From assembly GCF_002934265.1 (NCBI RefSeq), contig NZ_PTIX01000014.1, positions 62,001 through 126,000 on the forward strand: a stretch of 64,000 bases of DNA, given 5' to 3'. Position numbers and translations under genes: made by a program. The notes below the pieces were generated by a model. The model was given only the letters and a program-made list of their open reading frames with translations, did no database searches and was not told the DNA's origin. Positions 26,499-35,447 of the stretch are shown piece by piece (positions within the stretch are counted from its first letter, which is position 1; each line of letters begins with the position of its first letter). This stretch comes from Actinokineospora auranticolor. GTDB lineage: Bacteria; Actinomycetota; Actinomycetes; Mycobacteriales; Pseudonocardiaceae.

Positions 26499-27593
26499 AT
26501 GGAAAGACCCGCTCGCCCCACAGCCGTGTCCCGCCTCTTGCGACTGCTGCACGAAGAGGGGGAGATGAGCCGCGCAGCCGCGACCACGCGGTTGGGACTC
26601 ACCCGCACCGCCGTGGGTGACGCCGCCGCGTGGCTGACCGACGCCGGGATCCTCCGCACGGCCGCCTCCGCGCCGGTGGGGCGGGGGAGACCGTCGCCGC
26701 TGCTGGGGTTGGCGGACGACGGTCCGGTGGTCGCCGTCGCGCACCTTCGGCCTGACCGGGTCGACGTTGCCGTAGTGGGACTCGGGGTGGCCGTGGCGGA
26801 GCGCGAGAGCTGCCCGGTGGACGTGAGTTCGCCCGACGAGACCCTGGCGCGGGTCGCGGCCGACGTCGCCGCGGCGGTCGCGCGGTCCGGTCGGTGGTGC
26901 GTGGGCGTCGTGGTCGCGTTGGCCGGAATGACCAGGTCCGGGGTGGTGCGCAACGCGGTGCACTTCGGGTGGGACGGGGTCCGCGCGGAAGACGTGCTGG
27001 GTACGCGCCTGCGGTGGCCCGTGCGGGTGGAGTCCGACTCGGGACTGACCGCGTTGGCGGAGCACCGGCGAGGGGCCGGTCGCCGACCGGGGACCGTGCT
27101 GGTGTTGGCGTGCGAACACACCGGTGTCGGCGGTGCGCTCATGGGCGGCGGACTGGCCAGGCACGTGCTGGAGGTCGGACACCTCTCGATAGAGCAAGAG
27201 GGGCTGCTGTGCCCATGCGGTCAACGCGGCTGTTTCGAGATGTACGTCGACGGTAGGGCTCTCCTACGCGAGACCGGCACTACGACGTTGTCGGAGGCTT
27301 TCGAGCACTACGACGTTGTCGCCGCCGCAGCGGACCGGCTCGGGTGGGCGCTGAGCAGCCTGGTGAACGTGGTGGTCCCGGCCCGGGTCGTCCTCGCGGG
27401 GGTGCTCGGCGAGATCCACCGGGTGGCGGGCGACCGCGTCGATGCCCACGTGGCGCGTTCGGTCGTGGCCCGCACCGACCACACGGAGATCGTCGCGGGC
27501 CAGGTGACCGACCCGGTCCTGGTCGGCGCCGCCGAACTCGGTTTCGACCCCTTCCTCGACGACCCGGCCGACTTCCCGGAGGTGTCCCCGTGA
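26499..27593 (+). CDS. ROK family transcriptional regulator
   Basis: A 364-residue regulator. The N-terminal winged helix is SRLLRLLHEEGEMSRAAATTRLGLTRTAVGDA. The ROK domain carries the zinc motif CPCGQRGCFE, after a GVGGALMGGGL glycine turn. The ATG at 26499 has GAGGA 8 nt upstream and was preferred over the GTG at 26484. It is divergent from the MFS gene, and its stop overlaps the start of a HAD phosphatase (GTGA), so regulator and phosphatase are coupled. ROK proteins usually respond to sugars or sugar phosphates, which agrees with a sugar-phosphate phosphatase partner. Confidence 0.9.
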   Translation: MERPARPTAVSRLLRLLHEEGEMSRAAATTRLGLTRTAVGDAAAWLTDAGILRTAASAPVGRGRPSPLLGLADDGPVVAVAHLRPDRVDVAVVGLGVAVAERESCPVDVSSPDETLARVAADVAAAVARSGRWCVGVVVALAGMTRSGVVRNAVHFGWDGVRAEDVLGTRLRWPVRVESDSGLTALAEHRRGAGRRPGTVLVLACEHTGVGGALMGGGLARHVLEVGHLSIEQEGLLCPCGQRGCFEMYVDGRALLRETGTTTLSEAFEHYDVVAAAADRLGWALSSLVNVVVPARVVLAGVLGEIHRVAGDRVDAHVARSVVARTDHTEIVAGQVTDPVLVGAAELGFDPFLDDPADFPEVSP

Positions 27594-28273
27594 TCACAGC
27601 GGTGCTGTTCGACATGGACGGCGTGGTGATCGATTCCCGCACGGTCATCGAGTCGGTGTGGGCCCGCGTGCTCGCCCGTCGCACCGGCCGCGACCTGAGC
27701 AGGCGGGACATCGACGAGCACGTCCACGGCCGCGTCGGCAGCCACACCGTCGCCGCGCTGTTCCCGGACCACCCCACCGCGCACGCCGAGATCTGGGCGG
27801 AGGCGGACGAACTCGAGCAGTCCGCGACGTACGACCTGATCCCCGGGGTGCACGCGCTCCTCCGCGCGCTGGCGGCCGCGCGGGTCACGACCGGCCTGGT
27901 CACGGGCAGCGCGGCGGGCAAGACCCGAGCCGCCACGCGGGCGCTCGACATCCGCTTCGCCACGGTCATCACGCGCGAGGACGTCCGCAACGCCAAGCCG
28001 CACCCGGAGCCCTACGAGCGGGCCTGCGCGAACCTGGGCGTCCGCCCCGAGGACGTCCTGGTCTTCGAGGACTCCCACAGCGGCGTCCAAGCCGCCCGCG
28101 CCGCAGGCGCGCGCTGCGTCGGGATCGGCGATGACCCGGCCCTGCTCGAAGCGGGCGCACTGGCCACCATCACCGACTTCACGCACCTGACCGTGCGCAC
28201 GGACAGCGCCGGAACCCACCTGGAGTCCCACGACTTCGGCCTGACCCTGTCCCCGGGTTGTCCACAGGCTTGA
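27590..28273 (+). CDS. HAD family phosphatase (beta-phosphoglucomutase-like)
   Basis: A 227-residue HAD-IA enzyme. Motif I LFDMDGVVIDS provides the nucleophile Asp, motif II is LVTGS, the lysine is in NAKPHPEPYERA and motif IV is FEDSHSGVQAA. A helical cap lies between motifs I and II. The GTG at 27590 overlaps the regulator stop by 4 nt and has GGAGGT 6 nt upstream. Its substrate is probably a sugar phosphate. The last codons and stop lie inside a dispersed short repeat (28257-28328), so the C-terminal few residues are contributed by that repeat. Confidence 0.88.
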   Translation: MITAVLFDMDGVVIDSRTVIESVWARVLARRTGRDLSRRDIDEHVHGRVGSHTVAALFPDHPTAHAEIWAEADELEQSATYDLIPGVHALLRALAAARVTTGLVTGSAAGKTRAATRALDIRFATVITREDVRNAKPHPEPYERACANLGVRPEDVLVFEDSHSGVQAARAAGARCVGIGDDPALLEAGALATITDFTHLTVRTDSAGTHLESHDFGLTLSPGCPQA

Positions 28274-28328
28274 TCATCTTCGACCGAAACCGTCGGTGCG
28301 CGCCGGTAGCATGGATACCGGGGGGCCG
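28257..28328 (+). repeat. Dispersed short repeat with DnaA-box sequence, isolated copy
   Basis: About 72 bp. It opens with TTGTCCACAGG (a DnaA-box sequence at 28258-28266), then TGATCATCTTCGACCGAAAC, CGTCGGTGCGCGCCGGTAGC and ATGGATACCGG. It matches the four copies at 47820-48274. It overlaps the stop codon of the HAD gene. Confidence 0.75.
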
Positions 28329-28381
28329 ACGGCAACCGCGCCCGCGGTTGCCGTGGTTCGGCACGCCGCGTTCGGAACTCC

Positions 28382-28747
28382 TCAGCAGGCGCCCACCGGC
28401 GGGGTCGTGGTGATCACCTTGGTCAGCAAGGTCCGCGCGGTGGTCAGCTCGTCGATCGACGCGGTGATGCGGTCGCGCTCGCGTTCCAGGTGGGGGAGCA
28501 GCTCCGGGCAGCCGGGGGCCAGGCCCTCGCCGGTGTCGACCATGCAGGGCAGCAGCTCGGCGATGATCGCCGTGGACAGGCCCGCCGCCAGCAGCGACCG
28601 GATCCGGCGCACGGTGTCCACATGGGACTCTTCGAAGTCGCGGTAGCCCGATGGGGTGCGGTTGGGGCTTAAGAGGCCCTGTTCCTCGTAGTAGCGCAGG
28701 GCGCGTTCGCTCACGCCGCTGCGGCGCGCCAGTTCCCCGATGCGCAT
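28382..28747 (-). CDS. MerR family transcriptional regulator
   Basis: A 121-residue MerR regulator. The N-terminal HTH is MRIGELARRSGVSERALRYYEEQGLL. The effector part has two cysteines (CMVD and APGCPELL) but not the metal-binding layout of MerR or CueR, and residues 80-115 form the dimerisation helix. The ATG at 28747 has GGGAGG 4 nt upstream. It is divergent from an imine-reductase-like gene whose promoter has the long spacer and dyad typical of MerR control, so it is the likely activator of that gene. Confidence 0.92.
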   Translation of the reverse strand: MRIGELARRSGVSERALRYYEEQGLLSPNRTPSGYRDFEESHVDTVRRIRSLLAAGLSTAIIAELLPCMVDTGEGLAPGCPELLPHLERERDRITASIDELTTARTLLTKVITTTPPVGAC

Positions 28748-28767
28748 GTGGCCTCCCTCACCGCGCA

Positions 28768-28799
28768 TTGACCCTCACGTCAACGTGAAGCCCTAGCTT
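28768..28799 (+). promoter_or_regulatory. MerR-controlled promoter with 20-bp spacer and dyad
   Basis: A -35 element TTGACC (28768-28773) and a -10 element TAGCTT (28794-28799) are separated by 20 bp, longer than the usual 17. The spacer holds the dyad CCTCACGT-CA-ACGTGAAG (28773-28790), matching in 7 of 8 positions. The downstream GTG is 7 nt after the -10, so the transcript is probably leaderless. This is the classic design by which MerR proteins activate by untwisting DNA. Confidence 0.7.
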
Positions 28800-28805
28800 A
28801 GCCGC

Positions 28806-29654
28806 GTGACAACGACGACAGTGCTCGGTTTGGGACCGATGGGGCGGGCCATCGCCCGCGCCTTCCTCGCGGCGGGCCACACCACCACGGTGTGGAACCG
28901 GACGCCGGGCAAGGGCGACGACCTGGTGGGGGCGGTGGTCGCCGGGACGGCGGCCGACGCGGTGCGCGCGAGCGGGCTCGTCGTCGTGTGCGTGATCGAC
29001 TACGCGGCGGTGCGGGAGGTGCTGCGGCCGGTCGCGGCCGAGCTCAAGGGGCGGACGCTGGTCAACCTCACCGCCGACTCGCCGGACAACGCCCGCGCGA
29101 TGGCGGACTGGGCCGCCCAGCACGGCATCGACTACCTCGACGGCTCGATCTTGAGCCCGGCGGCCACCGTCGGCGGGCCCGACGCCGTGGTGATCTACAG
29201 CGGCCCCGAGGAGCGGTACCGGGCGCACCAGGACACGTTGTCCGCGCTCGGCGGGGTCGGCACCCACCTCGGCACCGACCCCGGGCGCGCCGCCGCCTTC
29301 GACGTCGCCCTGCTCGACCTGTTCTGGACGTCGATGAGCGGTGTCGTGCACGCCTTCGCCCTGGCCCGCGCCGAAGGCGTCGCCGGGCGCGAGTTGGCGC
29401 CGTTCGCCCGGGGGATCGCGGGGCTGCTGGCCGGTGTCGTCACCGAGTACGCCGAGCACGTCGACACCGGCACCCACCCGGGCGACGACTCGACCACCCG
29501 ATCGGCGCTGGCGGGCATCCGCCACGTGCTGCACGCGACGCGCGCCAAGGGCCTGGACGCCGGGGTGCTCACGGCTGCCGAGGCCGTCGCGGCCCGCGCG
29601 GTGGAGTCCGGTCGCGGGGACGCGGGGTTCAGCGCGGTGGTCGACGTGCTCTGA
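28806..29654 (+). CDS. NADPH-dependent imine reductase-like oxidoreductase
   Basis: A 282-residue beta-hydroxyacid-dehydrogenase-type enzyme of the imine reductase group. The N-terminal GLGPMGRAIARAF and WNRTPGK (NADPH-binding Arg) fit. The long inter-domain helix is followed by AFDVALLDLFWTS, where Asp is the position associated with the R-selective reductases. No ribosome site precedes the GTG at 28806, in line with a leaderless mRNA. It is divergent from and probably activated by the MerR gene. The physiological substrate is unknown. Confidence 0.88.
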   Translation: MTTTTVLGLGPMGRAIARAFLAAGHTTTVWNRTPGKGDDLVGAVVAGTAADAVRASGLVVVCVIDYAAVREVLRPVAAELKGRTLVNLTADSPDNARAMADWAAQHGIDYLDGSILSPAATVGGPDAVVIYSGPEERYRAHQDTLSALGGVGTHLGTDPGRAAAFDVALLDLFWTSMSGVVHAFALARAEGVAGRELAPFARGIAGLLAGVVTEYAEHVDTGTHPGDDSTTRSALAGIRHVLHATRAKGLDAGVLTAAEAVAARAVESGRGDAGFSAVVDVL

Positions 29655-29806
29655 CCGGTTTCCGTTGGGCGGCAAGCGAAGCCCGTCGACGGGTCGACGC
29701 CGTGTGGACGGCGGGCGGGCTTTCACCGGATCGCGGGATAGGAATACCCCCGTTGGTGGTACGTCACCTGCACGATGGTTGATCCAGCTGCCCACCGGAG
29801 CCCGCC

Positions 29807-29962
29807 ATGTCCGCCACGCGCACGCCCGCCCGTCCCACCGAGGCCCGTCACACCCGCCCGATAGACGACGCCGAGTACAACGACCTCTGCGCCTGCCGCT
29901 GCGGCAGGTTGCCCGGCACGCACACCGCGGGCCAGTGCCTGTCGTCGCCGCGGACTTCCTGA
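29807..29962 (+). CDS. Small cysteine-rich protein (51 aa)
   Basis: A short ORF of 52 codons. GGAG lies 6 nt before the ATG. After an Arg/Thr-rich N-terminus comes CACRCGRLPGTHTAGQC, four cysteines spaced as in a small metal-binding knuckle. The frame ends 10 nt before the convergent ECF sigma gene stop. No family is recognised. It could be a real small zinc-binding protein or a chance frame. The ribosome site and the cysteine pattern favour the former. Confidence 0.5.
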   Translation: MSATRTPARPTEARHTRPIDDAEYNDLCACRCGRLPGTHTAGQCLSSPRTS

Positions 29963-29972
29963 CCTCTGTGGA

Positions 29973-30488
29973 CTAGCACGGGTGCCCCAGGGCCGACCGG
30001 AGCCCGACCCGCAGCTTGTCCAGCGCCCGCCTGCGGTTGTGCTGCGCGGTCGCCTTGTGCACGCCCAGCAGCGACGCCGCCTCCCGCAGGGAGCGACCGT
30101 CGACGTCCACCAGCAGCACCACGGCCGCCTCCCTGGCCGTCAGGGAACCCAGCAGCCGCGTCACCTCCTGCCACGCCTCGACGGACTCCCGGCGCCGGTC
30201 CGCCGTGGGCAGGTCGCGCAGCGGCACCACCGGCCCCACCTCGACCCACCGCGCCCGCGCCACGCGGACCGCGATGGCCAGGGCGTGCGCGTACGGACTC
30301 GGATGTGCGGTGAACGAACGGCGACCGCGCCGCGTGCTCTTCAACCGCACGTACACGTCCTGCACGACGTCCTCGGCCATGTGCCGGTTGTCCAGCACCA
30401 GCGCCATTCGGCGGCGCAGGCGCTCCATCACGGTCAAGAACGCCGCGTCGAACTCGTCCACCCCAGCGTGGAACCCGTTACCGGACAT
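29973..30488 (-). CDS. ECF-like RNA polymerase sigma factor
   Basis: A 171-residue group IV sigma factor. Region 2 is FDAAFLTVMERLRRRM to HMAEDVVQDVYVRLKS. Region 4 is LGSLTAREAAVVLLVDVDGRSLREAASLLGVHKATAQ. I chose the ATG at 30488, after a GGGGGG tract. A longer frame begins at 30581 but has no ribosome site. No anti-sigma gene is adjacent. It lies downstream of the large molybdoenzyme gene by 246 bp and may be separately transcribed. Confidence 0.85.
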   Translation of the reverse strand: MSGNGFHAGVDEFDAAFLTVMERLRRRMALVLDNRHMAEDVVQDVYVRLKSTRRGRRSFTAHPSPYAHALAIAVRVARARWVEVGPVVPLRDLPTADRRRESVEAWQEVTRLLGSLTAREAAVVLLVDVDGRSLREAASLLGVHKATAQHNRRRALDKLRVGLRSALGHPC

Positions 30489-30734
30489 GCCCGCCCCCCA
30501 GGTCGGCATTGATGTCGGTGGTGATCCGGTATCCGACGGTAATCGCGGAAAGTCCATCGGATTAGGGGCGAACGCACTCATACGACATCGGCCGCGGCGA
30601 TCCCGGCCGGTCAGCGAACGGCGGTCCGCTTGTCCATCCACAAGGGACAACCCGGTTCGCGTTCCGTGGTATGCCAACCCGCTATCGCGCCCGGCCCGAC
30701 AGTCGCCCTTGTGGCGAGTCGACCGCGCGGTCGA

Positions 30735-33700
30735 TCAATTGTCCAGGAAGGACTCCCCACCCGGGCGGACCGGTGTCCGCTCGACCGCGGTCAGGTCCAC
30801 CGCGCACGCCCGCCGCACCTCCCGCGCGGTGGCGGGCGCGTCCAGCCGGAACAGACCGTCCAGTCCGCGTTCGACGCGCGAGGCGCGGACAGCGGCCTTC
30901 ACCGCCAGGAAGACCGTGGTCGCGAGGGCCGACGCGGGTTCGCCGACCTCCTTGGCCGACAGGACCTCGGGCGGTTCCCCGGACGCCGACGCGGCCCGCG
31001 CCCTCGGGTACAGGTGCGTGTTCAGCCGCAGCGGCACGGACGTGACGGCGGGGGGCTTGTAGCCCCACGTGTTGGTCGTGGTGAGCCCGCCCGCCCCCGG
31101 CCCGTCCGGCTCGAACACCAGCTCCTCGCTCAGCACGTACCCGATGCCCTGGACGAACGCCCCCTCGGCCAGCCCGGCGTCCAGCGCCGGGTTGAGGCTG
31201 CACCCGACGTCGTAGGCGATGTCGGCGCGGAGCACCTTCGCCTCGCCGGTCAGGATGTCCACCTCCACCACCGAACACGCGGCGGAGTAGGTGAAGTCGC
31301 GGAACCGCTCGACCGGGCCGCCCACCGGCGCGGAGCGGTCGACCGCGATGCCGGGGATGTCACGCTGCCCCTCGACGGGCTTGAACTCGACGGCGGGCGT
31401 CGTTGTCTCCGCGCCGTGGCCCCGGGTGGTGAACGAGACCGTGAGGTCCTCCCCGTGCTCGTACGCGAGGCGGACCAGGTTCTGCCAGATCAGCCGGGGC
31501 GCCCCGGGCCCGGGTAGTGGCGTGGCCCAGCCCTTCTCCGGGTGGTCCCAGAAGTCGATGCCCTGCTCGGCGCACCACTCGGGCCCGTGGTCGCGGAGCA
31601 CGCGGTTGCCGAACTCGGTGAGCCGCCACCGCAGCTGCTCGCACGCCCGCCGCACGGCCGCCACACCGCCCGCGTCGCCCGCCGGGTTCGGCATGAACCC
31701 CGTGTGCGGCCCCTCGACGCGGAGCAGGTCGAACGGCACGTTCAGCAGGTACGACACCACCTGCTCGACCCGCGTGCGCAGCCCCTGCCCCAGCTCCACA
31801 CCGCTCTGCCGGATCACCACGCTGCCGTCGCCGGAGTACACCGCGAGGTGCGCCACCGCCTGCTCCGGCCCCGCCGTGTCGTGCCCGATCCCGTACCGCA
31901 CCGGCATCATCGCGATCCCGCGCTTGCGCCACCGGTTGGACCGGTTGAACGCCTCGACGGCCAGCTTCTGCCTGCCGTAGTCGCACTTCTCCCGCAGGAA
32001 CGCCCACACCTCGCGCAGGTGGCAGTGCGCCAGGTCCTGCCCGAACGGCGTGACGTCGCCGGGGCGGTAGAGGTTGGTCTCCCGCACCTCGGTGGGGTCC
32101 ATGTCCACGGCGAACGCGGCATCGTCGACCGCGCTCTCCAGGACGATCTTGCTCGGCAGGTCGCCCGAGCCGTCGAACGCGGTGCTCGGTGCCTTGTTGG
32201 TGCGGCAGACGTCGACCTGGCTGCGGAAGTTCGGCACCAGGTAGGCGTTGTCCGCGCGCAGCTGCACCCGGTTCGCGACGGTGAAGGAGCAGTCGTAGAA
32301 CGCCCCGCCGTCGCCCCACAGCCTGGTGTCCAGCCCGAGGACCCGCCCCGACAACGGGTCGATGGCGACCTGGTACTGACCGTAGAACCCGTGCCGCTTG
32401 CCGATCATCGCGGTGTCCTGCTCGCGCGGCAGGACCAGCCGCACCGGTCGCCCCACCGCGTTCGCCGCCACCACCGCCGGACCCACCACGAACCTGGTCT
32501 GCTCGGTCTTGCCGCCGAAGCCGCCGCCGACCGGCGGCACCTCCACCTCGACGCGGTGGTGCTCCACCCCCAGCGCCAGCGCGGCGCTCTGGTGCGCCTC
32601 CATCGGGCTCTGCGTCGACGCCACCACTCGCAGGCGGTCGCCGTCCACCGGTTCCACGACGCACGACTGCGGCTCCAGGGGGAAGTGCGCCTGCCCGCCC
32701 GCGGTCTGCGTGCCCCCGACCACCACGCACGACACGCCGTCCACCGTCTCCACGGTCCGGCTGATGGCCTTGTCCAGCGGGTACTTCTCCGCCACCCACC
32801 CCAGGTCGCTGCCCGGCCGGGTGACCCGCCAGAGGTGCGCGGCGGTGTTCGCCGACTCGGGGTGGTCCGGGAACACGCTGCCGATCTCCAGCGCGCGGTC
32901 CAGCGTGAGCACCGGCTCGTCGTAGGGCGGCGCCCACGCCACGTCGTGGTAGGCCACGCAGGTCTCGGCGACGTGGCGGGCGATCGCGTCGACCTCCCGC
33001 GCGGTGGTCGCCAGCACCAGCGCGATGGCCTGGCCCGGGTAGCTCACCCGGTCGACGGCGAACAGCGGCTGGTCGGAGCCGAGGCCCTGCCGGTTGTGCC
33101 CGTGCGGGGGGATGTCCTCGTGCGTGATCAGGTCGACGAACCCCGGCCACCGCGCCGCCAGGTGGTCCGCCAGCGCCGCGGGCCCGATCGGCGCCTCGCC
33201 GCCGGGGAAGACGAAGTGGAAGTCGGCCAACGCGCGCCCGCTCGGCACGAACGCCGCCTCGACCACCGCCGCGGGCGACCGGTCGCCGGTGTACCGCACG
33301 CGGCCGGTCGCCTGCTGGAAGGCCAGCAGCGTGACGTGGGCCTGGGGCACCGGCGCCTGCCACGGCTCGGCCTCGTGGCTCCGCGTGCCGCCGCTGAGCG
33401 GCCAGCGACCCCACGTGCCGGTCCCCGCCGAGCGCACCGCCGGTGGCACCGTCTCCGGCGCGGAGCCGAGCAGGGCGTTGACAACCGCCTTGTACAGCAA
33501 CGACACCGCCAGATCCGCGCGCTGGTCGTCGGTGACCCCGTCCCAGGGCACACCGAGCTTCCGCAGCCGCCACCGGTCCAGTTCGTCGATCACCTCCGCG
33601 CGCAGAACCGCGCCCAGTTCGGCGAATGCGTCCACCCGCAGGCTCACCCCGCGCAGCGCGTCCTCGGTGCGCACCGCGCGCCACGGGAACGGCGCGATAC

Positions 33701-35099
33701 CGCCGATGACCACGGCCACGTCCTCCACGACCGGCCCGTCCATCTTCACCACCGTGGTGGCGGTGACCACCGCGCGCGCGTCGACGTCGCGCACCGCCAC
33801 CTTCTGCGCGAAGACCCGCAACTCCGGCGGCAGCAACGGCAGGTGCAGCTCGCGGATCACCAGGCCGGTCAACAGCACCGGGTCGTCGACCACGCGGTCG
33901 AGCAGGTCCGACAGCGGCAGCCGGGCGGGTTCCTCGCCGAGCAGCGGCTGCCACACCGTGATCTCCGCGCCCACCGCCACCATGGCGGTCATCAGCTCCG
34001 AGGTGACCGGCTCGCCGCGCTCGATGTGCTCGAACACGAGCATGGTGTTGCCCGCGACGGTCGCCGCGTTGCGCACGACGGCCCCCGCGGTGCGCCGGGC
34101 CATCAACCGCAGCGCGCCGACCGCGGTGTCCTCCGCGGACCCCAGGTCGCCCAGCACCTCGATCAGCTCGCTGTAGGTGGTCGACGCGCCGACGTCGATC
34201 CAGTCCCGGCCCACCCTGGTGCCCGCGAGCTCGGGGACGACCTGGATGTCGACCAGCACCTCGGCGGCGTCCACCTCGGCCGGGTACAGCCCGTACGAGG
34301 TGTTGCCGTTGACCAGCCGCACCCGGCGGTCCCGGTGCGCGCGCAGGGCCGCGCCGAGATCGGCCAGGGTCGTGGGGCGCAGCCAGACCCGGCCGTCGCC
34401 GACGATCTCGACCGGGTCCGGCGCGCGGCGCGCGCTTGTGGGCAGCCCGAAGTCCGGCAGCGGCCCCGGCGGCACCTCGGCCACACCGTCCTCGCCCACG
34501 CGGTCCAGGCGGTCCTGTTCGTCCACCCCGGTCCAGTCCGCCGCGAAGCTCCGCGCGCCCGCGAGGATCGAGCGGTAGCCCGCGCAGCGGCAGAGGTTGC
34601 CGTCCAGCGCGTCCTCGATCTCGCGCTTGGTCGCCTCCGGTTTGGCCGCCAGCACCGCGCACACGGTCATCACGACACCGGGGGCGCAGTACCCGCACCG
34701 GGTGCCGTGGTTCACCGCGAGCCGGTGGGCGACGGGGTTCATGCCCGCTTCCTCCGCCGGGAACTCTCCGGCGTCCGGGTTCTCCTGGGGCGCCGCGTGC
34801 CGGGCGGCGGGTCGCCGGGCCTGGCCCGTGCCCTCGATGGTGGTGACCGCCATCCCGTCCAGCGCGCACACCGGGCGCAGGCAGGCGTTGACCGCGCGGT
34901 GCACGGCCCGCCGGGCCACCGCGTCCCAACTGGACAGCACGACCGCGCAGGACCCGCACCCACCCTGGCCGCAGGCCTTCTTCGCGCCGGTCAGCGCCAC
35001 GCCCGGTTCCCGGAGGTAGTCGATGAGCAGCAGCTCGGGCGGCGGGTCGGTGATGGTCACCGGTTCGCCGTTGAGGAAGAAGGACACGCTGTCGGTCAC
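30735..35099 (-). CDS. Single-chain xanthine dehydrogenase-like molybdenum hydroxylase
   Basis: A 1454-residue enzyme with all domains in the eukaryotic order. Two [2Fe-2S] clusters: Cys43, 48, 51 and 73, then GTRCGYCAPG and NLCRCAGYR. An FAD domain follows (about 225-400, with TVAGNTMLVFEH), and then the molybdopterin part from about 590 (VPPVGGGFGGKTEQT, KEVGEPA with the catalytic Glu). The arginine matching bovine Arg880 is kept (VANRVQL). The nearly universal TAFRGFG motif is TAFDGSG here and the TAAS segment is missing, so xanthine is an unlikely substrate. Most bacterial homologues split into two or three subunits. The GTG at 35099 follows a -10-like TACTTT by 6 nt, suggesting a leaderless transcript. 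Confidence 0.9.
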   Translation of the reverse strand: MTDSVSFFLNGEPVTITDPPPELLLIDYLREPGVALTGAKKACGQGGCGSCAVVLSSWDAVARRAVHRAVNACLRPVCALDGMAVTTIEGTGQARRPAARHAAPQENPDAGEFPAEEAGMNPVAHRLAVNHGTRCGYCAPGVVMTVCAVLAAKPEATKREIEDALDGNLCRCAGYRSILAGARSFAADWTGVDEQDRLDRVGEDGVAEVPPGPLPDFGLPTSARRAPDPVEIVGDGRVWLRPTTLADLGAALRAHRDRRVRLVNGNTSYGLYPAEVDAAEVLVDIQVVPELAGTRVGRDWIDVGASTTYSELIEVLGDLGSAEDTAVGALRLMARRTAGAVVRNAATVAGNTMLVFEHIERGEPVTSELMTAMVAVGAEITVWQPLLGEEPARLPLSDLLDRVVDDPVLLTGLVIRELHLPLLPPELRVFAQKVAVRDVDARAVVTATTVVKMDGPVVEDVAVVIGGIAPFPWRAVRTEDALRGVSLRVDAFAELGAVLRAEVIDELDRWRLRKLGVPWDGVTDDQRADLAVSLLYKAVVNALLGSAPETVPPAVRSAGTGTWGRWPLSGGTRSHEAEPWQAPVPQAHVTLLAFQQATGRVRYTGDRSPAAVVEAAFVPSGRALADFHFVFPGGEAPIGPAALADHLAARWPGFVDLITHEDIPPHGHNRQGLGSDQPLFAVDRVSYPGQAIALVLATTAREVDAIARHVAETCVAYHDVAWAPPYDEPVLTLDRALEIGSVFPDHPESANTAAHLWRVTRPGSDLGWVAEKYPLDKAISRTVETVDGVSCVVVGGTQTAGGQAHFPLEPQSCVVEPVDGDRLRVVASTQSPMEAHQSAALALGVEHHRVEVEVPPVGGGFGGKTEQTRFVVGPAVVAANAVGRPVRLVLPREQDTAMIGKRHGFYGQYQVAIDPLSGRVLGLDTRLWGDGGAFYDCSFTVANRVQLRADNAYLVPNFRSQVDVCRTNKAPSTAFDGSGDLPSKIVLESAVDDAAFAVDMDPTEVRETNLYRPGDVTPFGQDLAHCHLREVWAFLREKCDYGRQKLAVEAFNRSNRWRKRGIAMMPVRYGIGHDTAGPEQAVAHLAVYSGDGSVVIRQSGVELGQGLRTRVEQVVSYLLNVPFDLLRVEGPHTGFMPNPAGDAGGVAAVRRACEQLRWRLTEFGNRVLRDHGPEWCAEQGIDFWDHPEKGWATPLPGPGAPRLIWQNLVRLAYEHGEDLTVSFTTRGHGAETTTPAVEFKPVEGQRDIPGIAVDRSAPVGGPVERFRDFTYSAACSVVEVDILTGEAKVLRADIAYDVGCSLNPALDAGLAEGAFVQGIGYVLSEELVFEPDGPGAGGLTTTNTWGYKPPAVTSVPLRLNTHLYPRARAASASGEPPEVLSAKEVGEPASALATTVFLAVKAAVRASRVERGLDGLFRLDAPATAREVRRACAVDLTAVERTPVRPGGESFLDN

Positions 35100-35447
35100 G
35101 AATCCAAAGTAGGTTGATCTCCGGCGAAACGCACTCGCCTTTATCGCCACCGCCCACTGGAATGACACCGAAGGTCACGGATATCGGGATCGAGTGCCCG
35201 TTCGGAGGACCGCCGGAGGGAGATCGACGTCGAAGTCGATCGGCGTCGCGCAGGCCTGACCGGCGGATTTCGCTGGGCCGCCGCGCGGTGTAGTGAACAT
35301 CGCGATTACGTCGATCGGGGAACATCAAGATCTACTGTGGACGCACTCCGCTTTGCCTGCCACCGAAGCGTAGACCATGGCCAAGAGTCCACTTCGGGCG
35401 CCCTAGGTGCCCTCGATGACCGGTAGCGCTAATGCGTTCAACGGTTG
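35100..35447. other. Upstream region of the molybdoenzyme gene
   Basis: 348 bp between the GntR gene stop and the molybdoenzyme start, both on the minus strand. It holds a putative -10 element (TACTTT, at 35106-35111) 6 nt before the GTG. I see no ORF or hairpin that merits a call. Confidence 0.5.

Noticed and set aside
30489-30581. Longer N-terminus for the ECF sigma factor
   Set aside because: Start at 30581 has no ribosome site, and conserved region 2 begins just after the start at 30488.
31542-35117. Very long plus-strand open frame opposite the molybdoenzyme
   Set aside because: Antisense shadow of the high-GC coding strand. It is rich in Arg, His and Gln with no domain, while the minus frame has clear Fe-S, FAD and Mo motifs.
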